A DNA stretch of 35,997 bases from positions 1 to 35,997 of the forward strand of contig JAILBN010000094.1 of the NCBI GenBank assembly GCA_024680915.1, in the 5' to 3' direction. Source of the DNA: Treponemataceae bacterium. Lineage in GTDB: Bacteria; Spirochaetota; Spirochaetia; Treponematales; Treponemataceae. Below, one piece after another: positions 6,863 through 14,171 of the stretch. The stretch's first letter is position 1. Every line of letters begins with the position of its first letter. A model generated the notes under the pieces. It saw nothing but the letters and a program-made list of their open reading frames with translations. It was not told the origin of the DNA and searched no databases. The position numbers and the translations under genes are program-made.

Positions 6863-8611
6863 CTAAAGCTTCCAGCTGACAGCTTCCTTTCTAGAATCAA
6901 TGAAACGGGAATAGATTCCTCCCATTTTCATAAGCTCCTCATGCTTTCCCTGCTCCACTATGCGGCCCTTATCGATTACTACTATCTGATCCGCATTACG
7001 TACAGTCTTAAGACGATGGGCTATCATTATGACCGTTTTCTCATGGGTAAGCTCCGCCACGGCCTTCATCAGATCCCTTTCATTCTCAGGATCCACATTT
7101 GCCGTGGCCTCATCAAGAATGATAATGGGGGAATCCTTCATTATTGCCCGGGCTATGGAGATACGTTGTCTTTCTCCACCAGAAAGGCTGGCGCCGCCCT
7201 CACCTATCACAGTCTCATATCCATTCGGAAGGGCAGAGATAAAGTCATGGCAGCAGGCCTTTTTAGCAGCCTCAATAACCTTGTCCATTGAAGCCTCAGG
7301 ATTTCCGAAACGGATATTATTGGCGATAGTATCATGGAAAAGATATACGTGCTGGAAAACAAAGCTGTAATTCTGCATCAAGCTGTCCATGCTGAAATCC
7401 TTAACATTCTTACCGTCAAGGGTAACACTTCCCTTGTCCACATCCCAGAAACGGGAAAGGAGATGGCAGAAGGTGGTTTTTCCTCCACCAGAAGGTCCCA
7501 CAATGGCAGTAGTAGAATGCTCCGGTATTTTAAGGGAAATACCATCGATTATCTTTTTCTTGTCGTAGGCAAAATCTATAGAGCAAGCTTCAATATCACT
7601 CTTCTCAGGGATAATCTCAGAGCCCTCAATGTCCATAGTGGGCAGAGCAAGAACTGTGTTAGCCTTTGTGACACAAATATCTATAGTACGCAGAAGGGCT
7701 GAATAGTTTCCACCGGCCTCCAGGGCATTGAAAAGCATGAAGGAACAGATGATCATGACAGCACAGTCGGCCAGGACCATGGAGCCGTTGAGGAAGAAGA
7801 AGATAGAGGCCATAAGGATGACCACTCCGCTAAGCTTGGCTACGAAGGACTGGATATTGGCTACTGGAATACAACGCATCTCCATCTTGATAAGAGTCTT
7901 AAGACGTCTCTCCATGACCTTGTTAAGCTCGGACTGCCTCTGACCAGCAAGATTATAAGCCTTTACCTCAGCGATTCCCTGAATGAACTCAAGCACCTTC
8001 CCTATTTCAAGGGTATCATAGTAATTCTTCTCTGCTGATACGGTCTTCACGGCTACACGCATAAAAAGGTTCACGAACTCAAAGAGGCCGAAACCTGCAA
8101 GAGCGATTAGGGCAATTCTCCAGTCGAAGAAGACCATCATTACAATGATGAGCGCAGTATCCAGAAGTCCCTGAAGAACCATCATGACTGCCCTGGTTGC
8201 CACATCACTCAAGGACTCCATGGTATTAGTCGTAATGGAGGTGATGTCTCCAAGGCTATTGGTATTGAAGTAACCCATAGGAAGATAGCGAAGATGCTCT
8301 GCTATCTCTATACGTTTTTTCGCACAGGCACGGTAGCCGCCCTCACACTGCCACATGGATGTTATTTTTTTTGTTATTATGGCTCCTACCACACTGACGA
8401 TCATAATGGCGAAGGAAAGCCATACAGTTTTAGCTTCAAAGGGAAGTCCGTCTATGGCAGTGCCTATAAGGCCACGGAGCATCACTGCAATGGCGCCGAT
8501 TCTTAGAGCCATAAAGAAAGAGTTAATTATACCTACGATAATAGAACCGTAGAATTTTTTCCGGTTCTCTTTGTCACAGAATTTGAAAAATTTTGATAAA
8601 GTCTCGAACAT
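6863..8611 (-). CDS. ABC exporter-fold half-transporter, partner B of pair 1 (YbtQ/IrtB-like)
   Basis: 582 residues: a six-helix transmembrane domain (about 20-310) fused to an ATPase domain. Walker A is GPSGGGKTT (372-380), the signature LSGGE (476-480), Walker B IIILDE (496-501), and the H-loop is IAHR. It forms a heterodimer with the gene upstream, to which it is coupled by a TAATG overlap at 8611. Exporter-fold heterodimers such as YbtPQ and IrtAB import iron-siderophore complexes, whereas most relatives export drugs or lipids. Direction cannot be read from the sequence. Control by the shared operator and the metal-binding gene downstream favour import of a metal chelate or heme; multidrug export is the main alternative. 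Confidence 0.88.
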   Translation of the reverse strand: MFETLSKFFKFCDKENRKKFYGSIIVGIINSFFMALRIGAIAVMLRGLIGTAIDGLPFEAKTVWLSFAIMIVSVVGAIITKKITSMWQCEGGYRACAKKRIEIAEHLRYLPMGYFNTNSLGDITSITTNTMESLSDVATRAVMMVLQGLLDTALIIVMMVFFDWRIALIALAGFGLFEFVNLFMRVAVKTVSAEKNYYDTLEIGKVLEFIQGIAEVKAYNLAGQRQSELNKVMERRLKTLIKMEMRCIPVANIQSFVAKLSGVVILMASIFFFLNGSMVLADCAVMIICSFMLFNALEAGGNYSALLRTIDICVTKANTVLALPTMDIEGSEIIPEKSDIEACSIDFAYDKKKIIDGISLKIPEHSTTAIVGPSGGGKTTFCHLLSRFWDVDKGSVTLDGKNVKDFSMDSLMQNYSFVFQHVYLFHDTIANNIRFGNPEASMDKVIEAAKKACCHDFISALPNGYETVIGEGGASLSGGERQRISIARAIMKDSPIIILDEATANVDPENERDLMKAVAELTHEKTVIMIAHRLKTVRNADQIVVIDKGRIVEQGKHEELMKMGGIYSRFIDSRKEAVSWKL

Positions 8612-10425
8612 TATTCTCCGTCCTTAGCACTTATATGCGCATCCCACATTGATTTATAAAGACCATTCAGAGCAAGGAGCTCCTGGTGGGTACCGCAGGA
8701 ATCAATCATTCCGTCATTAATAACGTAGAGCTTATCCGCATCTGCCACTGTAGAAAGTCGGTGAGCAATAACTATCAGGGTCTTTCCCTTGACCAGCTTA
8801 GCCACTGACTTCTGAATGACGGCCTCATTCTCAGGATCTGTATAGGCTGTAGCCTCATCAAGAATCACGATAGGGGCATTTTTCATCATAGCCCTGGCTA
8901 TGGCGATACGCTGACGCTCACCTCCGCTTAAGTGGGCGCCGCTACCCCCCACAACCGTATCAAAGCCCTTTTCCAAGGTCATAATGAAGTCATAGCAGCC
9001 GCTCTGCCTGGCTACCTCCTCAACCTCAGCATCGCCGGCCTCTGGTCGGCCCAAGCGGATATTCTCGCGCACACTAAGATCAAAAAGGAAATTGTCCTGG
9101 GACACGTAGGCCACACGTCGGTTGTATTCTTCCAAAGACAAATCCTTTATATTGACACCGCCGATTTCTATGGAGCCTGAATCCACATCCCAAAGAGAAG
9201 CTATAAGCCGCGCAATGGTAGATTTACCACTGCCGCTTGGGCCGACGAAAGCGGTGCAGCTTCCCTGTGGTAGAGTCATGTTAATTCCACGCAGAACCTG
9301 ACCGTCACCTTCAGCAGCTTCAGCGCCGCCGTCTGAAGTTGAAGCATCACCTTCTGCCTTGTGGTAGCTGAATTTAACATCCTTAAGAAGGATTGAATTA
9401 TCCACCGGCTCCTTTTTATTAGCCGCCGGCCTGTTAAGCTCCGGCAAGGTCATGACAGAGCCCACCTCTCCAAAGATTACCTGAGCTTTCGCTATATCAT
9501 CATGATAGGAGAAAGCCGTGATGATAGGTTGTATGGAGCTTACCGCCATGATAATGACCGTAATGAACAAGGCGGCATCAATGCTGCCATTAAGAAACAT
9601 AAAACCACCGATGGGAAGAAGTCCCAGCAAGGAAGCAGGCATAATCACCATAGCCACAGTGAAGGACCAAATAGTGCTTCTCATCCATTCCACGAAACAG
9701 TCTGAACCATCTTTAGCAGCAGTAACAAAGCGTTCGTAGGAGGATTTTGATTTTCCGAAGGCCTTGATAACCTCAATACCATTTATATACTCAACGGCAG
9801 TATCGTTGAGTATTTTTGTCTTATCTACGGCATTCTGGAACATACGGGCAGAATCCTTGAACATAAGGCACATAGCCAGCAGGCCCACAGGAAGAGTGGC
9901 AAGGCAGCTCAGGCCAAGCTTCCAATTCAAGGTGAAAAGATAAATTATAAGAGCAATGGACAGAATGATATTTGAAGTATATTCCGGTACAATATGGGCA
10001 AGGGTTGTCTCCATACTGTCGATACGCTCGATCATAATATTCTTCAGGGAACCAGAAGGCATATCCTGCACAGTTCCAAGAGGAACCCTGGAAAGCTTTG
10101 CGCACATCCTCTTTCTTATATTTCCCAAAAGATTGAAGGTAGCCACATGACTCACAGTCGTGGAAACCGCATGGAAAAAAACGTTTCCGAACCAGAACAG
10201 AAGTATTATCCCCCCTTCTTTCAGATATAGGTTCCAATCACCTACACCATTCAGAAGCTGCCTGACGATTCTTGCTACCATAAAATATGGAGCTATGCAG
10301 CAAGCCACACTGAGAAGGGCGAAGAAAACACTTACTATGTAAGAAGCCTTTTTCTCACCTGCGAATTCGGCAATCCAGCTTAAAAGCCCTCTTTTTGCCA
10401 TCCTCGCATTTTGTTTTTTTGACAT
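8611..10425 (-). CDS. ABC exporter-fold half-transporter, partner A of pair 1 (YbtP/IrtA-like)
   Basis: 604 residues: membrane domain (about 25-310), then an ATPase domain with Walker A GPSGSGKST (395-403), LSGGERQ and IVILDEAT. Residues about 356-376 are an unusual Gly/Ala/Ser/Glu-rich insertion placed between the first two strands of the ATPase domain, also seen in the second pair. First gene of the operon. The ATG is preceded by AGGGAG, by the operator GTTAG-N6-CTAAC 14 bp upstream, and by a near-consensus promoter. Expressed with the 582-residue partner (1-bp overlap). A role in iron-chelate or heme uptake is inferred from regulation and context; the fold alone would also fit export. Confidence 0.88.
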   Translation of the reverse strand: MSKKQNARMAKRGLLSWIAEFAGEKKASYIVSVFFALLSVACCIAPYFMVARIVRQLLNGVGDWNLYLKEGGIILLFWFGNVFFHAVSTTVSHVATFNLLGNIRKRMCAKLSRVPLGTVQDMPSGSLKNIMIERIDSMETTLAHIVPEYTSNIILSIALIIYLFTLNWKLGLSCLATLPVGLLAMCLMFKDSARMFQNAVDKTKILNDTAVEYINGIEVIKAFGKSKSSYERFVTAAKDGSDCFVEWMRSTIWSFTVAMVIMPASLLGLLPIGGFMFLNGSIDAALFITVIIMAVSSIQPIITAFSYHDDIAKAQVIFGEVGSVMTLPELNRPAANKKEPVDNSILLKDVKFSYHKAEGDASTSDGGAEAAEGDGQVLRGINMTLPQGSCTAFVGPSGSGKSTIARLIASLWDVDSGSIEIGGVNIKDLSLEEYNRRVAYVSQDNFLFDLSVRENIRLGRPEAGDAEVEEVARQSGCYDFIMTLEKGFDTVVGGSGAHLSGGERQRIAIARAMMKNAPIVILDEATAYTDPENEAVIQKSVAKLVKGKTLIVIAHRLSTVADADKLYVINDGMIDSCGTHQELLALNGLYKSMWDAHISAKDGE

Positions 10426-10438
10426 ATAACACTCCCTA

Positions 10439-10454
10439 GTTAGCTATCACTAAC
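10439..10454 (-). promoter_or_regulatory. Regulon operator B upstream of ABC pair 1
   Basis: GTTAG-CTATCA-CTAAC. It begins 10 bp downstream of the -10 box and ends just before the Shine-Dalgarno sequence, so a bound protein would block initiation or early elongation. Confidence 0.8.
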
Positions 10455-10464
10455 AACTGGATAG

Positions 10465-10493
10465 ATATTATATAACACTGTTATATTAGTCAA
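10465..10493 (-). promoter_or_regulatory. Promoter of ABC pair 1 with a palindromic spacer
   Basis: On the minus strand TTGACT (10488-10493), a 17-bp spacer and TAATAT (10465-10470). The spacer is almost entirely the perfect palindrome ATATAACA-C-TGTTATAT (10470-10486). This 8-1-8 inverted repeat has the geometry of Fur/PerR-type boxes and may be a second operator. Confidence 0.7.
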
Positions 10494-10526
10494 TAACCTT
10501 CTTCTGTGCTTAAAAAAAATTGATAC

Positions 10527-10556
10527 TTGACCATTATCCAAATTTTAAAGTAGAAT
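10527..10556 (+). promoter_or_regulatory. Promoter of the mntP riboswitch transcript
   Basis: TTGACC (10527-10532), an 18-bp spacer and TAGAAT (10551-10556), placing the start just before the aptamer. It is divergent from the ABC pair 1 promoter, with -35 boxes about 33 bp apart. Confidence 0.65.
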
Positions 10557-10573
10557 ATGCTCCTTAAAACTTC

Positions 10574-10655
10574 CATGAGGGAGTAGCGAGCGTTTTTACG
10601 TGGCAAGTCAACATACTGGTTTTTACCTGGCTTGTGTTAAATTGCGAGACTCATG
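10574..10655 (+). promoter_or_regulatory. yybP-ykoY (Mn2+) riboswitch aptamer
   Basis: The closing stem CATGAG (10574-10579) / CTCATG (10650-10655) flanks the hallmark GGAGTAGC on the 5' side and GCGAGAC on the 3' side, as in the yybP-ykoY family. The internal arms include GGCAAGTCA...TACCTGGC. This class senses Mn2+ and typically turns on manganese exporters, which fits the mntP gene downstream. Confidence 0.9.
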
Positions 10656-10684
10656 TATGGCATAGAATTAATACGATTCAAAAC

Positions 10685-10742
10685 TGTACATGGTGAATGA
10701 GTATTTATGAACCGAGTACAATTTTGTATTCGGTTTTTTTTT
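10685..10742 (+). terminator. Riboswitch expression platform: terminator with competing antiterminator
   Basis: ACCGAGTACA (10711-10720) pairs with TGTATTCGGT (10725-10734), followed by a run of nine T: an intrinsic terminator. The upstream segment TGTACATGGT (10685-10694) can pair instead with ACCGAGTACA at 8 of 10 positions, which would break the terminator. The expected logic is antitermination when Mn2+ is bound; which state favours which helix is inferred. Confidence 0.8.
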
Positions 10743-10773
10743 GCCGATATCCTGACAGACAGAGAGCTTTTTT

Positions 10774-11370
10774 ATGGAATGGAATTTTGTGTTTTTTGCT
10801 AACAGCATCCTTTTGGGAATAGGACTCGCAATGGACGCCTTTTCAGTTTCAATGGCAAACGGCCTTAATGAATCAAACATGAGAAAAAGACGTATGTGCC
10901 TGATCGCTGGTATTTACGGACTATTTCAATTCTCCATGCCAATGATCGGTTGGATATGCGTCCACACCATAGTAGAGTATTTCAACTCCTTCAATATGTT
11001 CATCCCTTGGATTTCTCTGGTGCTGCTTTGCTTTATCGGTGGTAAAACCATTTTCGAATCACTGCAAAAAAAAGAAGAAGAGGAAGAGGCTTTTATAAAG
11101 GCAGGAATAGGCACCCTCTTATTCCAGGGTATAGCGACCTCCATAGACGCCCTTTCTGTGGGCTTCACGACAGCAGACTACGGTCTAGGCATGGCTTTAA
11201 TTTCCTCTTTTATAATATGCGTAGTAACATTCTTTTTATGTCTGACCGGCCTTTTAATAGGCAAAAAAGCAGGAAACCACCTGAAGACAAAAGCATCTGT
11301 CTTCGGTGGAATTATTCTGATAGCGATCGGTATAGAGATTTTTATCAAAGGCTTTTTCTTCGGCAATTAA
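10774..11370 (+). CDS. mntP: Manganese efflux pump MntP
   Basis: 198 residues, six transmembrane helices, inner membrane. The two inverted repeats carry the family motifs GLAMDAFSVSMANG (Asp21) and GIATSIDALSVGF (Asp125), whose aspartates are needed for Mn2+ export in characterised homologues. An acidic Lys/Glu-rich loop (about 99-106) separates the halves. The start ATG follows AGAGAG with a 7-nt gap. The gene is preceded by a manganese riboswitch with a terminator/antiterminator platform, so the exporter should be made when cytoplasmic Mn2+ is high. It sits back-to-back with an ABC pair under the putative iron operator, consistent with the need to balance Mn and Fe. Confidence 0.96.
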   Translation: MEWNFVFFANSILLGIGLAMDAFSVSMANGLNESNMRKRRMCLIAGIYGLFQFSMPMIGWICVHTIVEYFNSFNMFIPWISLVLLCFIGGKTIFESLQKKEEEEEAFIKAGIGTLLFQGIATSIDALSVGFTTADYGLGMALISSFIICVVTFFLCLTGLLIGKKAGNHLKTKASVFGGIILIAIGIEIFIKGFFFGN

Positions 11371-11405
11371 AAATCTTCCAAGAGACTGAAGGCTTTTTTA
11401 ATTCT

Positions 11406-11924
11406 TTACCTCTCTTTATAGAATCTCCTGGTAATAACGCCTATAAGCTTCTGAGCCAAGCGTAAATTTACAAATACCCCTGCCATTCCCATACAAATGA
11501 AAGCAACTGTATACAAAGAGGGAGCCTCTATTGCCTTAAGGCATTTACAAATGATCAGGGTGTTTATGGGTAAGCAGATAATACTGGTTATTGAGGATGG
11601 AATATACTTTCTATAAATGCTCACCTGTACAAGATGAACAAAAAAATGGAAATCACAGCCCAGGAAGGCTCCCAACCAAATATACCACAGCCAGTCATAA
11701 TCAAGGAAATTCGCAAGAAAGCATATAATGACACACAAAATCAATTCCTCATAAACAGCCACGGCAAAGCCTTCCGTTGAGAAGTCTTTATATCTACGGG
11801 CCAAACGAGGAAAAAGCTCTTCTATCTCATCCTTATTTTTTTTAAGAAAGAAATTGAAGCCAACAATCTCTTCCATTTCATGAAACATAAAAATAACTGG
11901 AAACAACCAGACAAAAGGTCTCAT
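11406..11924 (-). CDS. HXXEE-domain membrane protein of unknown function
   Basis: About 172 residues with four to five hydrophobic helices. Near the N-terminus lies FHEMEEIVGFNFF, the H-x-x-E-E motif that names the HXXEE family; its function is not established, though the His/Glu pattern could bind a metal. A second conserved-looking stretch is GCDFHFFVHLVQ. I prefer the ATG at 11924 to the one four codons upstream because GGAG lies 6 nt before it. Its promoter region holds the best DtxR/IdeR-like box of the window (11941-11959), so it is probably iron- or metal-regulated. It is a monocistronic gene convergent with mntP. A metal-related membrane function is inferred only from regulation. Confidence 0.82.
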   Translation of the reverse strand: MRPFVWLFPVIFMFHEMEEIVGFNFFLKKNKDEIEELFPRLARRYKDFSTEGFAVAVYEELILCVIICFLANFLDYDWLWYIWLGAFLGCDFHFFVHLVQVSIYRKYIPSSITSIICLPINTLIICKCLKAIEAPSLYTVAFICMGMAGVFVNLRLAQKLIGVITRRFYKER

Positions 11925-11939
11925 AAGCAGCTCCATATA

Positions 11940-11959
11940 GTTAGCTTAGGCTAACCTAA
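11940..11959 (-). promoter_or_regulatory. Regulon operator C, near-perfect DtxR/IdeR-type box
   Basis: Contains GTTAG-CTTAGG-CTAAC (11940-11955). The 19-mer TTAGCTTAGGCTAACCTAA (11941-11959) matches the known consensus TTAGGTTAGSCTAACCTAA at 18 of 19 positions. It begins 4 bp downstream of the predicted -10 box. Confidence 0.8.
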
Positions 11960-11962
11960 TGT

Positions 11963-11991
11963 ACTATAGCACTTTTTATATAAAATGAAAA
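11963..11991 (-). promoter_or_regulatory. Predicted promoter of the HXXEE gene
   Basis: TTTTCA (11986-11991), a 17-bp spacer and TATAGT (11963-11968) on the minus strand. The expected start falls inside operator C. Confidence 0.5.
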
Positions 11992-12032
11992 CAGTAAAAT
12001 GAAAAAGCTTGTGTATTTTTTTATTTTCTGGA

Positions 12033-12656
12033 TTATTGCTTTTCTTTCATAAGGCAGTTTCCACCTGCCTTGAAGAATTCATGCATTTGATTCAGGGTCC
12101 ATAAGGCTTTTTCCTTCGTTATATCCTCAAAAATAATGTTGAACAAAGAAGTGAACATGCCAGTCATAAGAAGCCTTTCCACAAGAGGGTCCAAGTGTTT
12201 TATGTAAATTCCCTGACTCTCCAGTATTTTATTAAACTGTCTGTTTGAATCAGTATCAAGCTGAGCCAGAGCTTGGATATAATGCTCATAGCGGGTACCC
12301 CCAGAGGATTTCAATATAAGCCTGAAGGATTCCTTGTGATCCCAGACATAAGAGAACATCTGCTCCAGTCCGAATTTTGAATAGTTGTCTATTTTTTTCT
12401 TCTGCTCGTCAAAAGAAAGCTTCTCAAAATCAAAAAGCACCGATTTATAAAGCTCTATCAGATAATCAGAATCCTTCTTCACCAGCGCGTCAAAAAGCTC
12501 TTCCTTGCTTTTGAAGTAACCATAGAAAGCGCCCGTGGTCACCCCAGCCTTTTTAACTATAGCTCGCAAAGAGGCACCTCTGAAACCATATTCTAAAAAC
12601 TCATCCGCGGAGACCTTAAGGATTTTTCTTAAGGTCTCCGACTCCTTTTCTTCCAT
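12033..12656 (-). CDS. TetR-family transcriptional regulator
   Basis: 207 residues. The N-terminal DNA-binding domain (about 8-58) has the TetR pattern: ILKVSADEFLEYGFRGASLR, then IVKKAGVTTGAFYGYFKSKEE with the recognition helix. The C-terminal ligand and dimer domain is divergent, so the inducer is unknown. It is divergently transcribed from the short-chain dehydrogenase at 12781. The 124-bp gap carries an interrupted inverted repeat (ATGAAC ... GTTCAT), a candidate operator for both genes. The GTTAG-N6-CTAAC palindrome is not found in that gap, so this TetR is unlikely to be the regulon repressor. The first codons contain a perfect 13-bp inverted repeat (12608-12640). Confidence 0.9.
   Translation of the reverse strand: MEEKESETLRKILKVSADEFLEYGFRGASLRAIVKKAGVTTGAFYGYFKSKEELFDALVKKDSDYLIELYKSVLFDFEKLSFDEQKKKIDNYSKFGLEQMFSYVWDHKESFRLILKSSGGTRYEHYIQALAQLDTDSNRQFNKILESQGIYIKHLDPLVERLLMTGMFTSLFNIIFEDITKEKALWTLNQMHEFFKAGGNCLMKEKQ
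12608..12640 (-). repeat. 13-bp perfect inverted repeat inside the tetR 5' coding region
   Basis: CGGAGACCTTAAG (12608-12620) and CTTAAGGTCTCCG (12628-12640) with a 7-nt loop. In the mRNA it would form a stable hairpin 17-49 nt after the first base of the start codon. No T-run follows, so it is not an ordinary terminator. Confidence 0.7.
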
Positions 12657-12667
12657 CCCTACATCCT

Positions 12668-12716
12668 ATGAACACTATATACTAATCAATTAATCTGAAA
12701 AGTATTATTAGTTCAT
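12668..12716. promoter_or_regulatory. Candidate TetR operator in the tetR/SDR divergent region
   Basis: ATGAAC (12668-12673) mirrors GTTCAT (12711-12716), and inside them ACTAAT (12681-12686) mirrors ATTAGT (12707-12712). The repeat is interrupted and imperfect. A possible SDR promoter lies next to it: TTGTCA at 12721-12726, 17 bp, TGATAT at 12744-12749. Confidence 0.4.
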
Positions 12717-12780
12717 AAATTTGTCAACCTCTTTATTTGAATATGATATATTATAGTCAAGTGAAAAAAGGGGTTTCTAT

Positions 12781-13620
12781 ATGTCTCTATTGGAAAAGAA
12801 AACAGCGATTGTAACAGGTGCCAATTCAGGAATGGGTATGGCCACCACTAAAGCCCTGCTCAAGGAAGGAGCCAGGGTTATTATGCTATGCCGAAGTGAA
12901 AAGCGAGGACAGGAAGCCTATAAAACTCTCCTCCAGTATGGGAAGGACAGGTTGTTTTTAGTTCTTTGCGACCTGGGGGACTATGACTCCATCAAAGCCT
13001 TTGCCAAGGAGATAAAAGAAAAATTCGGCCACCTGGATATACTCGTGAATAATGCGGGCTTCATATCACTGGACAGGCAGGAGACCAAGGAAGGCCTTGA
13101 AAGACAGTTCGGTATAAATCACATAGGACACTTCCTGCTCACCACAGAGCTGCTGGATATAATGCCTGAAGGCTCAAGGATAGTTAATGTCGCCTCCGGA
13201 GCCCATAAGGCAGGGAAAATCCATTTCGAGGATATTAACCTTCACAGGGGCTTCAATGTAATCAAAGCCTATTCCCAGAGCAAGCTTGCCAATGTCCTTT
13301 TCACCAGGGAACTTGCCAGAAGGCTGACAGATAAGGGTATTACGGTCAATTGCTGTCATCCTGGAGCCGTAGCCACTAATATGGGAGTAAACCGGGACAC
13401 AGGCTTCGGTAAGACTGTCATGCGTATACTCAAGCCCTTCTTTCTGACTCCTGAGCAAGGAGCCAGGACCGCCATATTCCTTGCCACGGACCCATCGGTC
13501 AAGGATATTTCCGGGGAATATTTCTATAAATGCAGAATCGCAGGGTCCTCAAAACGCTCCAAGGATTTGGAGCTTGCAAAAAGACTGTATGAGCTGAGCG
13601 AGCAGCTTGTAAAGGGCTGA
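12781..13620 (+). CDS. Short-chain dehydrogenase/reductase (SDR)
   Basis: 279 residues, Rossmann-fold NAD(P)-dependent oxidoreductase. The nucleotide motif is TGANSGMG (12-19), with NNAG at 90-93 and the catalytic Ser139 (NVASG), Tyr164 and Lys168 (YSQSK). HPGAVATNM follows, as in classical SDRs. An arginine after the second beta strand (CRS) suggests NADPH. Sequence style is like the retinol dehydrogenase/WWOX-like group, but the substrate is unknown. It is divergent from the TetR gene and probably controlled by it, as in small-molecule-inducible detoxification pairs. GGGG about 8 nt before the ATG is the likely ribosome site. Confidence 0.92.
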   Translation: MSLLEKKTAIVTGANSGMGMATTKALLKEGARVIMLCRSEKRGQEAYKTLLQYGKDRLFLVLCDLGDYDSIKAFAKEIKEKFGHLDILVNNAGFISLDRQETKEGLERQFGINHIGHFLLTTELLDIMPEGSRIVNVASGAHKAGKIHFEDINLHRGFNVIKAYSQSKLANVLFTRELARRLTDKGITVNCCHPGAVATNMGVNRDTGFGKTVMRILKPFFLTPEQGARTAIFLATDPSVKDISGEYFYKCRIAGSSKRSKDLELAKRLYELSEQLVKG

Positions 13621-13660
13621 TTTGTACAGATACCTCGGAGCTTTCCTTTTATGATTTTCT

Positions 13661-14101
13661 TTAGATCTCCTTACTCATTCTGATGCAATCAAAGTCTCCG
13701 CTTTTTATAACTTCTTTGTCTGTTATGGAGAAGCCAAGCTTTTCATAGAATTTTACAGCCACAGTCCTACTGTCTATCACAATCCTCTTATAACCGATTT
13801 CTTTTATCCAGCGTTCTGCCTCCTGGATCACCAAACGGCCTAAATTCCTTCCCCGGTACTCAGGTAGAACCACTACCCTTCCCAGAGAGACACAGGAAGT
13901 GCTCAAGGGATAAAAACGGCAGGTCGCTATGGGATATCCTTCATCAAGAAGGACTATATATTTTGTTCCGTCGCAATCATGCTCATCAAATTCATCTCTT
14001 AATGAAATGTGATACTGACGGTTCATTCCTTGGATTCTGACAGAATAGGCACCTGCACGCTGCCATTCTTCCTCTGCCCTTATAATCTCTATTTTCTCCA
14101 T
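13661..14101 (-). CDS. GNAT-family N-acetyltransferase
   Basis: 146 residues from the ATG at 14101. An ATG nine codons upstream overlaps the T-run of the terminator of the preceding gene and is unlikely to be used. The acetyl-CoA-binding motif A is seen as RVVVLPEYRGRNLGRLVIQ, followed by an ERW helix, and motif B as FYEKLGF. The acceptor cannot be predicted. It lies downstream of the chemotaxis receptor gene but behind its terminator, so it is probably a separate unit or read by partial read-through. Confidence 0.88.
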   Translation of the reverse strand: MEKIEIIRAEEEWQRAGAYSVRIQGMNRQYHISLRDEFDEHDCDGTKYIVLLDEGYPIATCRFYPLSTSCVSLGRVVVLPEYRGRNLGRLVIQEAERWIKEIGYKRIVIDSRTVAVKFYEKLGFSITDKEVIKSGDFDCIRMSKEI

Positions 14102-14112
14102 TGTTTTTCCAT

Positions 14113-14143
14113 AAAAAAAGCCGGACAAAGATAATCATCCGGC
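14113..14143 (-). terminator. Intrinsic terminator of the chemotaxis receptor gene
   Basis: On the minus strand GCCGGA (14143-14138), a 12-nt loop and TCCGGC (14125-14120), followed by seven T (14119-14113). Confidence 0.8.
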
Positions 14144-14171
14144 ACCTATAAGAAATAAGTCGTATCAGGTA

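Noticed and set aside
12657-12780. TetR as the regulator of the GTTAG-N6-CTAAC set
   Set aside because: Its own divergent promoter lacks that palindrome and carries a different inverted repeat.
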